Below, piece by piece: positions 1 through 5,519 of a stretch of DNA of 5,519 bases; the first letter of the stretch is position 1, and each line of letters starts with the position of its first letter. The notes under the pieces are model-generated. The model saw only the letters and a program-made list of their open reading frames with translations. It did no database searches and was not told the origin of the DNA. The translations under genes and the position numbers were made by a program. The DNA is from Pseudomonadota bacterium. Lineage in GTDB: Bacteria > Pseudomonadota > Alphaproteobacteria > Rhodospirillales > Casp-alpha2. The DNA lies in NCBI GenBank assembly GCA_022563215.1, contig JADFNT010000136.1:1-5519 (forward strand). Direction: 5' to 3'.

Positions 1-1275
1 GGCACCGATATCCAGCTCGGCGGCAACTTCGACATGCGCGGACTCCAGGAGTTGGGCGATGTCACCGGCGAGGACGCGCGCGAAAAGGGTATCGCCCGCA
101 TCCGCGCCGAGGTGGAGGAAAAAAAGAACCTGGTGATCGAGGCCGGCGGGTGCGTCATCATCGGCACCGAACGCCATGAAAGCCGCCGCATCGACAATCA
201 GCTGCGCGGCCGTTCGGGCCGCCAGGGCGACCCCGGGGCGTCCAAGTTCTTCCTGTCGCTGGAAGACGACCTGATGCGGATTTTCGGGTCCGAGCGCATC
301 GACAGCATGTTGCAGAAGCTGGGCCTGGAGGAAGGCGAGGCGATCATCCATCCCTGGGTCAACAAGGCGCTCGAAAAGGCGCAACAGAAGGTCGAGGCGC
401 GCAACTTCGAAATCCGCAAGAACCTGCTGAAGTTCGACGACGTCATGAACGACCAGCGCAAGGTCATCTACGAACAGCGCAAGGAATTGATGGCCACCGA
501 GGACGTTTCCGAGGACGTCACCGGCATGCGCTATCAGGTCATCGAAGACCTGGTCGCCCGGTGCATCCCGAAAAAGGCCTATGCGGAACAGTGGGACACG
601 GATTCGCTGCATGAAGAGGCGTTGCGGGTTTTCGGCCTCGATTTGCCGATCGCCGACTGGGCCAAGGAAGAAGGCATCGCCGACGAGGAAATCCTGGAGC
701 GGTTATCGAAGGCGGTCGAGGAACGCATGGCCGCCAAGACCGCCGCCTACGGGCCCGAGATCATGCGTGACGTCGAAAAAAGCCTCCTGTTGCAGCTCTT
801 GGATCAGCTTTGGAAGGACCACCTGCTGAGCCTCGACCATTTGCGTCAGGGCATCGGGCTGCGCGCCTATGCGCAGAAGGACCCGCTCAACGAATACAAG
901 CGCGAGGCCTTCCACCTGTTCGACGATATGCTGAACATGCTGCGCGAGCGGGTGACTCAGGTGCTGGCCCATGTGGAGTTGGAAGTCGCCCCCGACGAGC
1001 CGCTGTTTCTACAGTCCCCGCAACAAGTGACCGAAACCCGCCAGGACCCGGCTTTCGTCGGCGAGGCCGCCTACGCCGGCGGTGCCGAGGGCGAGGCCGC
1101 CTTTGCCGGGGGAGACGGCGAGGAAGGGTTGGCGTTGGCCCCGGTCATGCGCCGCCAGGCCGCCGAAACCGTCGACCCGGACGACCCCGCCACCTGGGGC
1201 CGGGTGGCGCGCAATGCCGCGTGCCCATGCAATTCGGGCCGCAAGTACAAGCACTGCCACGGCAAGGTGGTGTAA
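1..1275 (+). CDS. secA: Protein translocase ATPase subunit SecA, C-terminal part (5' end outside window)
   Basis: SecA is the ATPase motor that pushes unfolded preproteins through the SecYEG channel at the inner membrane. The frame is open from base 1, giving 424 residues; the start corresponds to about residue 510 of the roughly 900-residue E. coli protein. It opens with GTDIQLGGN of the second nucleotide-binding domain. Helicase motif VI follows at residues 55-79 ([20 protein letters not shown] and beyond), including the arginine-rich ATP-binding stretch. The helical scaffold covers about 117-160 ([20 protein letters not shown]). The segment at 261-311 contains [21 protein letters not shown] low-complexity Ala/Gly/Glu linker (about 350-385) leads to the SEC-C zinc finger with ligands C408, C410, C419 and H420 (CxCx8CH), which binds SecB and phospholipid in characterised SecA proteins. 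The stop is TAA at 1273-1275. The only oddity is a tandem duplication in the linker. Family assignment is certain. Confidence 0.98.
   Translation, partial: GTDIQLGGNFDMRGLQELGDVTGEDAREKGIARIRAEVEEKKNLVIEAGGCVIIGTERHESRRIDNQLRGRSGRQGDPGASKFFLSLEDDLMRIFGSERIDSMLQKLGLEEGEAIIHPWVNKALEKAQQKVEARNFEIRKNLLKFDDVMNDQRKVIYEQRKELMATEDVSEDVTGMRYQVIEDLVARCIPKKAYAEQWDTDSLHEEALRVFGLDLPIADWAKEEGIADEEILERLSKAVEERMAAKTAAYGPEIMRDVEKSLLLQLLDQLWKDHLLSLDHLRQGIGLRAYAQKDPLNEYKREAFHLFDDMLNMLRERVTQVLAHVELEVAPDEPLFLQSPQQVTETRQDPAFVGEAAYAGGAEGEAAFAGGDGEEGLALAPVMRRQAAETVDPDDPATWGRVARNAACPCNSGRKYKHCHGKVV
1060..1119 (+). repeat. Two-copy 30-bp in-frame tandem repeat in the SecA linker
   Basis: Positions 1060-1089 and 1090-1119 are two diverged copies of one 30-bp unit, both starting GGCGAGGCCGCCT. 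They encode [10 protein letters not shown] then [10 protein letters not shown] (residues 354-373). The unit length is a multiple of three, so the frame is kept. It lies in the disordered linker between the helical core and the SEC-C finger, where length changes should be tolerated. Probably a slippage or unequal-exchange duplication. Confidence 0.75.
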
Positions 1276-1299
1276 AGGCGCTTATACGGCGGGTTTAGA

Positions 1300-1342
1300 G
1301 CAAATCCCGAGCAAACGGAACCGTTTGCGACGACGTATTTGC
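1300..1342. repeat. Two-step palindromic intergenic element A
   Basis: The inner stem pairs GCAAACGG (1311-1318) perfectly with CCGTTTGC (1321-1328) across AA. The outer stem pairs GCAAAT (1300-1305) with ATTTGC (1337-1342), with unequal internal loops between (5 and 8 nt). The element starts 25 bp after the secA stop. Its layout, and the following AAAATCAATGAGTTAG, resemble from memory the dispersed intergenic palindromes common in alphaproteobacteria; this has not been checked against a database. There is no T-run after the stem, so a classical intrinsic terminator is not supported, although an RNA hairpin could protect the secA mRNA 3' end. Confidence 0.65.
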
Positions 1343-1357
1343 GTAAAATCAATGAGT

Positions 1358-1399
1358 TAGGGTATTTCCGGTGAACCTGCGTGAACCGGAAATACCCTA
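1358..1399. repeat. Palindromic element B, 15-bp perfect arms, between convergent genes
   Basis: TAGGGTATTTCCGGT (1358-1372) is the exact reverse complement of 1385-1399, separated by 12 bp. Read from either side the element begins TAGGGTATTTCC, and on the minus strand its first three bases are the TAG stop of the methyltransferase gene. It lies between convergent genes and directly follows element A. Such a stem could act as a bidirectional transcription barrier, but neither side has a T-run. It may equally be a mobile palindromic repeat. The palindrome is directly visible; its role is inferred. Confidence 0.7.
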
Positions 1400-2095
1400 G
1401 CCGCCGCCATCCACTTCCAGCACGGCGATGATGTTGGCCGTCCAGACGATGGGCGTGGTGGTGAGAATCCTCGACAGAACCCCATGCAGGCAGTCCTCGG
1501 CCAGGCGCCGGAACGGGCTGCCGCGGCGTTGCGGGAGGAAGGCCCGCGCCTTGTATCCGGCCGCCAGTCCCAACTGCTCCAGGCTTTGCGCCGTATAGGC
1601 GCTTTGGTGGGTGAGGTCGGCGAACTGATGGATGCCGCCCCACGGTGACCCCATGTTAGGCACCCGGACGACGACCAGCCCGCCGGGCCGAAGCACGTCC
1701 TTGATCTTCTTTAGAAGCCTGACCCCTTCGGCGGCCGTGAAATGCTCCAAAACGTCCAGCATCACCACCCGGTCGAAGGGTTCCCCGGCGCCGTCCAGGT
1801 AATCCCAAAGGTCGCCGACGGTCACGTGGGACTCCAGCCCCGGCTCCATGACCCGGACCGCTTCCGGGTCCTGTTCGACGCCGTGAAAGCGGGTGACGCC
1901 CTTGTGATTCAGATAGGACAGGAATTCGCCGGTGCCGGAACCGATTTCGAGAACCGAGGTCCCGGGCCCGCACCGGGCCGGAACCCAGAATTCCCGGTCG
2001 TACCATTTGACGTGCTTGTCCTTCAGCACCGGCGTCTGGTAACGCTTGAAGGCGGCATAGACCTTATAGAAATCCTCGGGCTTTTCGACGGCCAT
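1397..2095 (-). CDS. Class I SAM-dependent methyltransferase (Methyltransf_23-like)
   Basis: A 232-residue protein with the Rossmann-type SAM-binding order. Motif I is VLEIGSGTGEFL (residues 48-59), the acidic residue after strand 2 is E74 in HGVEQDPEAV, DVLEHF follows at 114-119, and LRPGGLVVVRVPN (135-147) is the post-III segment. DLTHQSAYTAQSLEQLGLAAGY (160-181) matches the C-terminal pattern of the Methyltransf_23 group, which includes O- and C-methyltransferases of sugars, quinones and small molecules. The substrate cannot be read from the sequence. The residues around 203-227 are hydrophobic and could touch the membrane. I chose ATG at 2095 because AAAGGGG lies 11 nt upstream and homology-like sequence starts there. 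An in-frame ATG at 2230 would add 45 residues with no recognisable fold and would consume most of the divergent gap. The gene is divergent from an fkbM gene and convergent with secA. Its TAG stop lies within palindrome B. Confidence 0.88.
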   Translation of the reverse strand: MAVEKPEDFYKVYAAFKRYQTPVLKDKHVKWYDREFWVPARCGPGTSVLEIGSGTGEFLSYLNHKGVTRFHGVEQDPEAVRVMEPGLESHVTVGDLWDYLDGAGEPFDRVVMLDVLEHFTAAEGVRLLKKIKDVLRPGGLVVVRVPNMGSPWGGIHQFADLTHQSAYTAQSLEQLGLAAGYKARAFLPQRRGSPFRRLAEDCLHGVLSRILTTTPIVWTANIIAVLEVDGGG

Positions 2096-2106
2096 GTTTT
2101 TTCGTA

Positions 2107-2113
2107 CCCCTTT
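2107..2113 (-). promoter_or_regulatory. Probable ribosome binding site deciding the methyltransferase start
   Basis: On the minus strand AAAGGGG precedes the ATG at 2095 with an 11-nt A-rich spacer. The spacing is slightly long, but this is the best Shine-Dalgarno-like match in the gap and it supports the short start over the ATG at 2230. Confidence 0.4.
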
Positions 2114-2261
2114 GCCGGGAAACCTTATCGAAACGCCGGACGGTTGCAACCATTCCCGGCTTTTAAAGTTGCCGCCGGGCCGGGAAACTAGCGGATGAAA
2201 CGGGCCCAGGGTTCGGGGTAGACTATCCATCCGATTTAACCCTGCCCGATGCCACCGGCCT

Positions 2262-2303
2262 GATCCCCCGGCCTTGGCCCCCCGGCCCGATCCCCCGGCC
2301 TTG
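2262..2303. repeat. 15-bp direct repeat just upstream of the fkbM gene
   Basis: GATCCCCCGGCCTTG occurs exactly at 2262-2276 and 2289-2303, with a related C/G-rich stretch between them. The second copy ends 5 bp before the fkbM ATG and occupies the place where a ribosome binding site would be expected; no purine-rich site is present. It may be a local duplication or a binding site. Function unknown. Confidence 0.6.
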
Positions 2304-2308
2304 AAACC

Positions 2309-3118
2309 ATGACCAAGCTTTTCGCGCGATTCCTGGTGGCCCTCGTCAATCTGGCGACGGGCATCCTAGGCCGATGGCGGAAACTGACCGTCCGCGCCCG
2401 GGTCCACGACGGGCTGGCGCCGCAAACCACCGTCACCGTCAACGGCGTCGCCCTGACCCTGCTGGTCCCCGACCGCACGTCCGTCTATTGGCCCCGGCAC
2501 GGGTTCGACAGCGAGCCCAATACGATCTCCTGGATCGACGGATTCGGTGCCGGTGACGTCTTTTACGACATCGGCGCCAATATCGGCGCCTATACCCTCT
2601 ATGCGGCCAAGGCGCGTTCGGTCCAGGTGGTCGCCTTCGAGCCGAATCCGTTCTCGTACCGGGTGCTGGTCCATAACCTTCACCTCAACGCGGTCACCGA
2701 CCGGGTGTTGGCGCTTTGCCTGGCCGCCGCCGCCGAAACCGGGAACACGCGTCTATCCCTGAACGGCACCGAGGCCGGCTCCGTCGGCAACACCATTTCC
2801 GATGGAGGGCCGATTGGCAACGGCATCGGCCTCCAGGCCCTGGCCTTCCGCCTCGACGATCTTGCGGCGATCGAGGGAATCCCCGCCCCGACCCAGGTCA
2901 AAATAGACGTCGACGGCATCGAGGCGGCGATCCTGGAGGGCGCCAAGTCGCTGCTTTCCGGGCCGGGGGTGAAGTCGGTCCTGATCGAGACGTTGACCCA
3001 TGACAGCGCGGAACAGGCACGGATAACGTCGCTGCTGGGGGAATGCGGGCTCAAGCCCGCCGATCTGCCGGACGACGGCTCCGACAACCGCCTTTTCACC
3101 CGCGTCACCCGCGCCTAG
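2309..3118 (+). CDS. FkbM family methyltransferase
   Basis: A 269-residue SAM-dependent methyltransferase of the FkbM family, whose members O-methylate hydroxyls of polyketides and, very often in bacterial gene clusters, sugars of surface glycans. SAM motif I is FYDIGANIGAYTLYAA (residues 85-100), and motif II with its acidic residue is VVAFEPNPFSYRVLVHNL (107-124). The family segment RLDDL (181-185) is followed by VKIDVDGIEAAILEGA (197-212), close to the usual K-I/M-D-V-E-G-x-E signature with Asp in place of the first Glu. The N-terminus is hydrophobic and basic (FARFLVALVNLATGILGRW, about 5-23), suggesting an amphipathic or membrane-associated helix rather than a cleaved signal. The ATG at 2309 has no Shine-Dalgarno-like sequence. 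The gene is divergent from the other methyltransferase and convergent with the fucose synthase homologue. Together with that neighbour, sugar O-methylation is a reasonable guess, but the substrate is unproven. Confidence 0.9.
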   Translation: MTKLFARFLVALVNLATGILGRWRKLTVRARVHDGLAPQTTVTVNGVALTLLVPDRTSVYWPRHGFDSEPNTISWIDGFGAGDVFYDIGANIGAYTLYAAKARSVQVVAFEPNPFSYRVLVHNLHLNAVTDRVLALCLAAAAETGNTRLSLNGTEAGSVGNTISDGGPIGNGIGLQALAFRLDDLAAIEGIPAPTQVKIDVDGIEAAILEGAKSLLSGPGVKSVLIETLTHDSAEQARITSLLGECGLKPADLPDDGSDNRLFTRVTRA

Positions 3119-3126
3119 GCAACCCG

Positions 3127-4080
3127 TCAGGCGACGTTTTCAAGATACCATTGATAGGCCCTGGCCAGACCGTCCTCGAGGCTTGTCGTTGCCTTCCATC
3201 CCAGCGCCGCGAAGCGGGCCGCGTCCAGGGTCTTGGAAGGCATGCCGTCGGGCTTCGAGGCGTCGAAAACCAATTCGCCCTCGAAGCCAACCACCTTGGC
3301 CACGGTTTCGGCCAGCTCGCGGATGCTGAGCACCGTCCCCGGCCCGATGTTCAACGGCCGATCATCGGAATAGTGCTCCATCAGGAACACCAGGGCGTCG
3401 GCGGTATCGTCGACGTACAGGAATTCCCGCACCGGTTTGCCGCTGCCCCAGACGGTCAGGTCCGGGTGGCCTTCGGACTTTGCCGTATGGGCCTTCACCA
3501 ACAGGGCGCCGACGACATGGGAGTCCTCGGGGTGGTAATTATCGCCGGGACCGTACATGTTGAGAGGCTGGCAGGAAATGAAGTCGCAGCCGTATTGGCG
3601 TCGGTAGGCTTGGCACAGCATGATGCCGGCGATCTTGGCGATGGCCGACATTTCGTTGGTCGGTTCCAGCGGACCCGTCAACAAGCAGTCTTCGGGAGTC
3701 GGTTGTGGCGCTTCGCGGGGATAGACGCAAGCGGCGCTCAGGAACAGGAGCTTTTCGACTCCGCTCCGCCATGCGCCATGGATGATGTTCGATTCGATGG
3801 CCAGGTTGTCATAGATGAATTCCGCCGGCCGGGTGTCGTTGGCCATGATGCCGCCGACGGTGCCGGCGGCCAGGAACACGGCTTCGGGTTTCTCCGCCTC
3901 CATCCAGGCCTCGACCTCGGCCTGGCGGCGCAAATCCAGTTCCTTGCTGGTCGCCTTGAGGATTTTACAATCCTCGGATTGCAGGCGGCGCATCAGGGCC
4001 GAACCGACCATGCCGCCGTGGCCGCTGATCCAGACCCGCTTTCCGGCCAGTGAATAAAGGGGTTTGGCGGCATCAGTCAT
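3127..4080 (-). CDS. GDP-L-fucose synthase homologue (extended SDR) with altered active site
   Basis: A 317-residue protein aligning along its full length with E. coli Fcl/WcaG, which converts GDP-4-keto-6-deoxy-D-mannose to GDP-L-fucose by 3,5-epimerisation then NADPH reduction. Family marks are the dinucleotide loop GHGGMVGSA (20-28), VGGIMANDTRPAEFIYDN (75-92), CVYP (118-121), AIAKIAG (146-152), YGPGDNYHPEDSHV (176-189), WGSGKPVREFLYVDD (211-225) and VFDASKPDGMPSKTLD (271-286). C118 and H188 match the E. coli epimerisation pair C109/H179, and K149 matches K140. The catalytic S107 and Y136 are instead A116 and S145, and the NADPH-phosphate arginines R12 and R36 are G22 and S45 (E. coli numbering from memory). 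A normal fucose synthase is therefore doubtful, so no gene symbol is given. The ATG lies 7 nt after the accA stop, and an in-frame TAA five codons upstream excludes a longer start. No gmd partner is in view. Confidence 0.85.
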   Translation of the reverse strand: MTDAAKPLYSLAGKRVWISGHGGMVGSALMRRLQSEDCKILKATSKELDLRRQAEVEAWMEAEKPEAVFLAAGTVGGIMANDTRPAEFIYDNLAIESNIIHGAWRSGVEKLLFLSAACVYPREAPQPTPEDCLLTGPLEPTNEMSAIAKIAGIMLCQAYRRQYGCDFISCQPLNMYGPGDNYHPEDSHVVGALLVKAHTAKSEGHPDLTVWGSGKPVREFLYVDDTADALVFLMEHYSDDRPLNIGPGTVLSIRELAETVAKVVGFEGELVFDASKPDGMPSKTLDAARFAALGWKATTSLEDGLARAYQWYLENVA

Positions 4081-4087
4081 GGCAAAA

Positions 4088-5044
4088 CTAACTTAACCCC
4101 TTGGAACCCATTTCCAGGTATTTCTCGCGCCGCCGGGCCTTCAACACCCCGCCGTCGATCCCGGCCAGATCGCCAAGCGCGTCCTCGATGGCGCCGCCGA
4201 CGGCGGTAATGGCGGCCTGCTTGTCTCGGTGCGCCCCGCCCAGGGGCTCGGCGATGATCCTGTCGATGACGCCCAGCTTCAACAGATCGTCCGCGGTCAG
4301 CTTCAGGGCCTTGGCGGCGTCTTCGGCCTTGGCGGCGTCGCGCCACAGGATCGAGGCACAGCCTTCCGGCGAAATCACCGAATAAATGGCGTGTTCCAGC
4401 ATCAACACCGTGTTGGCGGCGGTCAGGGCCATGGCCCCGCCGGACCCGCCTTCGCCGATGATGACGCTGATCAGCGGCACCTTGAGGCCGATACAGGTTT
4501 CGACGCTGCGCGCGATGGCTTCCGCCTGGCCGCGGGCTTCGGCGTCGACGCCGGGATAGGCGCCTGGGGTGTCGACCAGGGTGATCACCGGCAGGCCGAA
4601 GCGGTCGCCCAATTTCATCAGCCGTTGCGCCTTGCGGTAGCCTTCGGGCCGGGCCATGCCGAAATTGTGCTTCACGCGGCCGTCGGTATCGGACCCTTTT
4701 TCGGTGCCGATGACGACCAGCGAGGCGCCGTTGAAACGCCCCAGACCGCCGATCACCGCCGGGTCCTCGGCGAACTGCCGGTCGCCGGACAAGGGCGTGA
4801 AGTCCTCGATCAGGGCCGAGACGTAATCGAGGGCATGGGGGCGGTCGTGATGACGGGCCACCTGGGTCTTTTGCCACGGCGTCAGCTTCGTATAGGTTTG
4901 CACCAGAAGCTTGTCGACCTTGGCCTGAAGCTTCGAAACCTCGTCGGCGATATTGACGTCTTCGGACCCGGGCTGGTGGCGAAGCTCCTCGATCTTGCCC
5001 TCAAGCTCGGCGATCGGCTTCTCGAAATCCAGATAGTTATGCAT
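4088..5044 (-). CDS. accA: Acetyl-CoA carboxylase carboxyltransferase subunit alpha
   Basis: AccA forms the carboxyltransferase with AccD. This moves the carboxyl group from biotin carrier protein to acetyl-CoA, giving malonyl-CoA, the committed step of cytosolic fatty acid synthesis. The protein is 318 residues, close to the 319 of E. coli. The N-terminus [20 protein letters not shown] leads into a predicted helical or coiled segment (about 10-50). The crotonase-like core includes [13 protein letters not shown] (63-75), [16 protein letters not shown] (91-106), [20 protein letters not shown] (113-132), [16 protein letters not shown] (158-173), GEGGSGGA (197-204), whose glycine-rich backbone forms the oxyanion pocket, and [16 protein letters not shown] (221-236). 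All expected core motifs look intact. An in-frame TAG three codons before the ATG fixes the start. No Shine-Dalgarno sequence is present; the ATG follows a run of C. The gene lies downstream of a lyase gene, separated by a hairpin, and is followed at 7 nt by the fucose synthase homologue. accD is not in the window. Confidence 0.98.
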   Translation of the reverse strand: MHNYLDFEKPIAELEGKIEELRHQPGSEDVNIADEVSKLQAKVDKLLVQTYTKLTPWQKTQVARHHDRPHALDYVSALIEDFTPLSGDRQFAEDPAVIGGLGRFNGASLVVIGTEKGSDTDGRVKHNFGMARPEGYRKAQRLMKLGDRFGLPVITLVDTPGAYPGVDAEARGQAEAIARSVETCIGLKVPLISVIIGEGGSGGAMALTAANTVLMLEHAIYSVISPEGCASILWRDAAKAEDAAKALKLTADDLLKLGVIDRIIAEPLGGAHRDKQAAITAVGGAIEDALGDLAGIDGGVLKARRREKYLEMGSKGLS

Positions 5045-5084
5045 GGGGGGTGTCTAACACAGTACGGCAAACGGCAAAAGCGAA

Positions 5085-5109
5085 GGGCGGCGGGGAAAAC
5101 CCGCCGCCC
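5085..5109 (-). terminator. GC-rich hairpin, likely terminator of the lyase gene
   Basis: GGGCGGCGGG (5085-5094) and CCCGCCGCCC (5100-5109) form a perfect 10-bp stem with a 5-nt loop. In the direction of the lyase transcript it starts 37 nt after the stop codon and is followed by TTCGCTTTT, a broken T-run. This fits an intrinsic terminator of moderate quality and would separate the lyase from accA, whose start is 40 bp further on. No clear accA promoter was found in those 40 bp, so partial read-through is possible. Confidence 0.6.
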
Positions 5110-5145
5110 CCCTTGATGCAAATCGGCATCCTTCGAAAGCGTGGT

Positions 5146-5519
5146 TCAGCCGGCGGCTTTGATCTGTTCGGCTTTTTGAACCATCACCTCGGCCTGCTTG
5201 ATCGACGCGATGTCGATCAGCCGCCCGTCGAGCGCGACGGCGCCCTTGCCTTCCTTCAGCGCCTGTTCCATGGCCTCGATGATGCGCTGAGCCTTGGTCA
5301 CGTCTTCCTCGCTGGGGCTGAACAGATCGTTGGCGAGTTCCACCTGGCTCGGGTGGATCGCCCATTTACCCTCGCACCCCAATGTAGCGGACCGCCTGCT
5401 ATTCGCGGCGTAGCCGTCGGGATCGGAAAAATCGCCGAACGGCCCGTCGATGGGCCTGAGCCCGTTGGCGCGGGCGGCGACGACCATGCGGGCGACCGGG
5501 TAATGCCACATGTCGCCCC
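5146..5519 (-). CDS. HpcH/HpaI-type CoA-ester lyase (malyl-CoA lyase-like), C-terminal part
   Basis: Only the last 123 residues are present; the 5' end lies beyond the right edge, where the frame is still open. The segment contains IDGPFGDFSDPDGYAANSRR (23-42), GCEGKWAIHPSQVELAN (47-63) and VALDGRLIDIASIKQAE (94-110). These match the C-terminal part of the citrate lyase beta/malyl-CoA lyase family, TIM-barrel enzymes that cleave or condense CoA esters with Mg2+. GPFGDFSD and GKWAIHPSQ closely resemble the L-malyl-CoA/beta-methylmalyl-CoA lyases of alphaproteobacteria, which release acetyl-CoA or propionyl-CoA and glyoxylate in the ethylmalonyl-CoA and serine cycles. The substrate-determining N-terminal barrel is missing, so a citramalyl-CoA or malyl-CoA thioesterase-type relative cannot be excluded. 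The TGA stop is at 5146-5148, followed by a terminator-like hairpin. Confidence 0.88.
   Translation of the reverse strand, partial: GDMWHYPVARMVVAARANGLRPIDGPFGDFSDPDGYAANSRRSATLGCEGKWAIHPSQVELANDLFSPSEEDVTKAQRIIEAMEQALKEGKGAVALDGRLIDIASIKQAEVMVQKAEQIKAAG

Larger units (their letters stand above)
2096..2308. promoter_or_regulatory. Divergent intergenic region between two methyltransferase genes
   Basis: This 213-bp gap must hold the promoters of both divergent genes. It contains a perfect 10-bp palindrome GGTTGCAACC (2142-2151). GCCGGGA (2114-2120) and its inverse TCCCGGC (2154-2160) lie around that palindrome. The 10-mer GCCGGGAAAC occurs at 2114-2123 and again at 2179-2188. This arrangement could be an operator, but no known regulator site is recognised. 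On the minus strand TTGCAA (2144-2149) followed 16 nt later by TAAGGT is only a weak -35/-10 match. No convincing plus-strand promoter was found. Confidence 0.35.

Noticed and set aside
2096..2230. N-terminal extension of the small methyltransferase from an in-frame ATG at 2230
   Set aside because: The extra 45 residues show no recognisable domain and would fill most of the divergent gap, and the ATG at 2095 has a better ribosome binding site.
3045..3060. Perfect hairpin GCGGGCT / AGCCCGC near the end of fkbM
   Set aside because: It lies inside the coding region, encodes ordinary residues (CGLKPA), and has a 2-nt loop and no T-run; likely chance in GC-rich DNA.
3043..4053. 336-residue plus-strand open frame opposite the fucose synthase homologue
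   Set aside because: It has no recognisable motifs, overlaps the 3' end of fkbM and mirrors a clear SDR gene on the other strand.
5045..5084. Possible accA promoter (TTGCCG and TTAGAC on the minus strand)
   Set aside because: The spacing is about 14 nt and both boxes are poor matches, so it cannot be supported.
4229..5116. Long plus-strand open frame opposite accA
   Set aside because: It is a shadow of accA in GC-rich DNA; the minus-strand product is an unmistakable, complete AccA.
1..5519. tRNA, rRNA, CRISPR, insertion sequence, phage or toxin-antitoxin features
   Set aside because: No spacer-repeat array, transposase, integrase or cloverleaf-like sequence was seen; almost all the sequence is explained by the genes listed.

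Overview
The window (5,519 bp, GC-rich) looks like a chromosomal segment of an alphaproteobacterium, most likely in or near Rhodospirillales. This is inferred from the style of the SecA, AccA and malyl-CoA lyase proteins and from palindromic intergenic repeats that resemble those dispersed in alphaproteobacterial genomes. No database search was possible, so the placement is tentative. Coding density is high, and no RNA gene, CRISPR array, transposase or integrase is visible.

Layout: (1) 1-1275, plus strand: the C-terminal half of SecA, complete to its zinc-binding SEC-C tail, with a 30-bp tandem duplication in the linker before the tail. (2) 1276-1396: a convergent gap holding two adjacent palindromic elements; the second supplies the stop codon of the next gene. 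(3) 1397-2095, minus strand: a small class I SAM-dependent methyltransferase. (4) 2096-2308: a divergent gap with short inverted and direct repeats. (5) 2309-3118, plus strand: an FkbM-family methyltransferase. (6) 3127-4080, minus strand: a GDP-L-fucose synthase homologue, convergent with fkbM (8 bp between stops). (7) 4088-5044, minus strand: accA, 7 bp upstream of the fucose synthase homologue. (8) 5085-5109: a GC-rich hairpin. (9) 5146-5519, minus strand: the C-terminal third of a malyl-CoA/citramalyl-CoA-lyase-type enzyme, cut by the window edge.

The ends are housekeeping or central carbon genes (protein export, malonyl-CoA synthesis, C2/C4 CoA-ester cleavage). Between them lies a three-gene set suggestive of glycan or nucleotide-sugar modification: two unrelated methyltransferases and a nucleotide-sugar SDR, without glycosyltransferases or a gmd gene. 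The most notable observation is that the SDR is clearly of the GDP-L-fucose synthase family yet has lost the Ser and Tyr of the SDR Ser-Tyr-Lys triad and both arginines that contact the NADPH phosphate in the E. coli enzyme. It keeps the Cys/His pair used for epimerisation. It may therefore be an epimerase without the usual reductase step, or an enzyme with a new activity.
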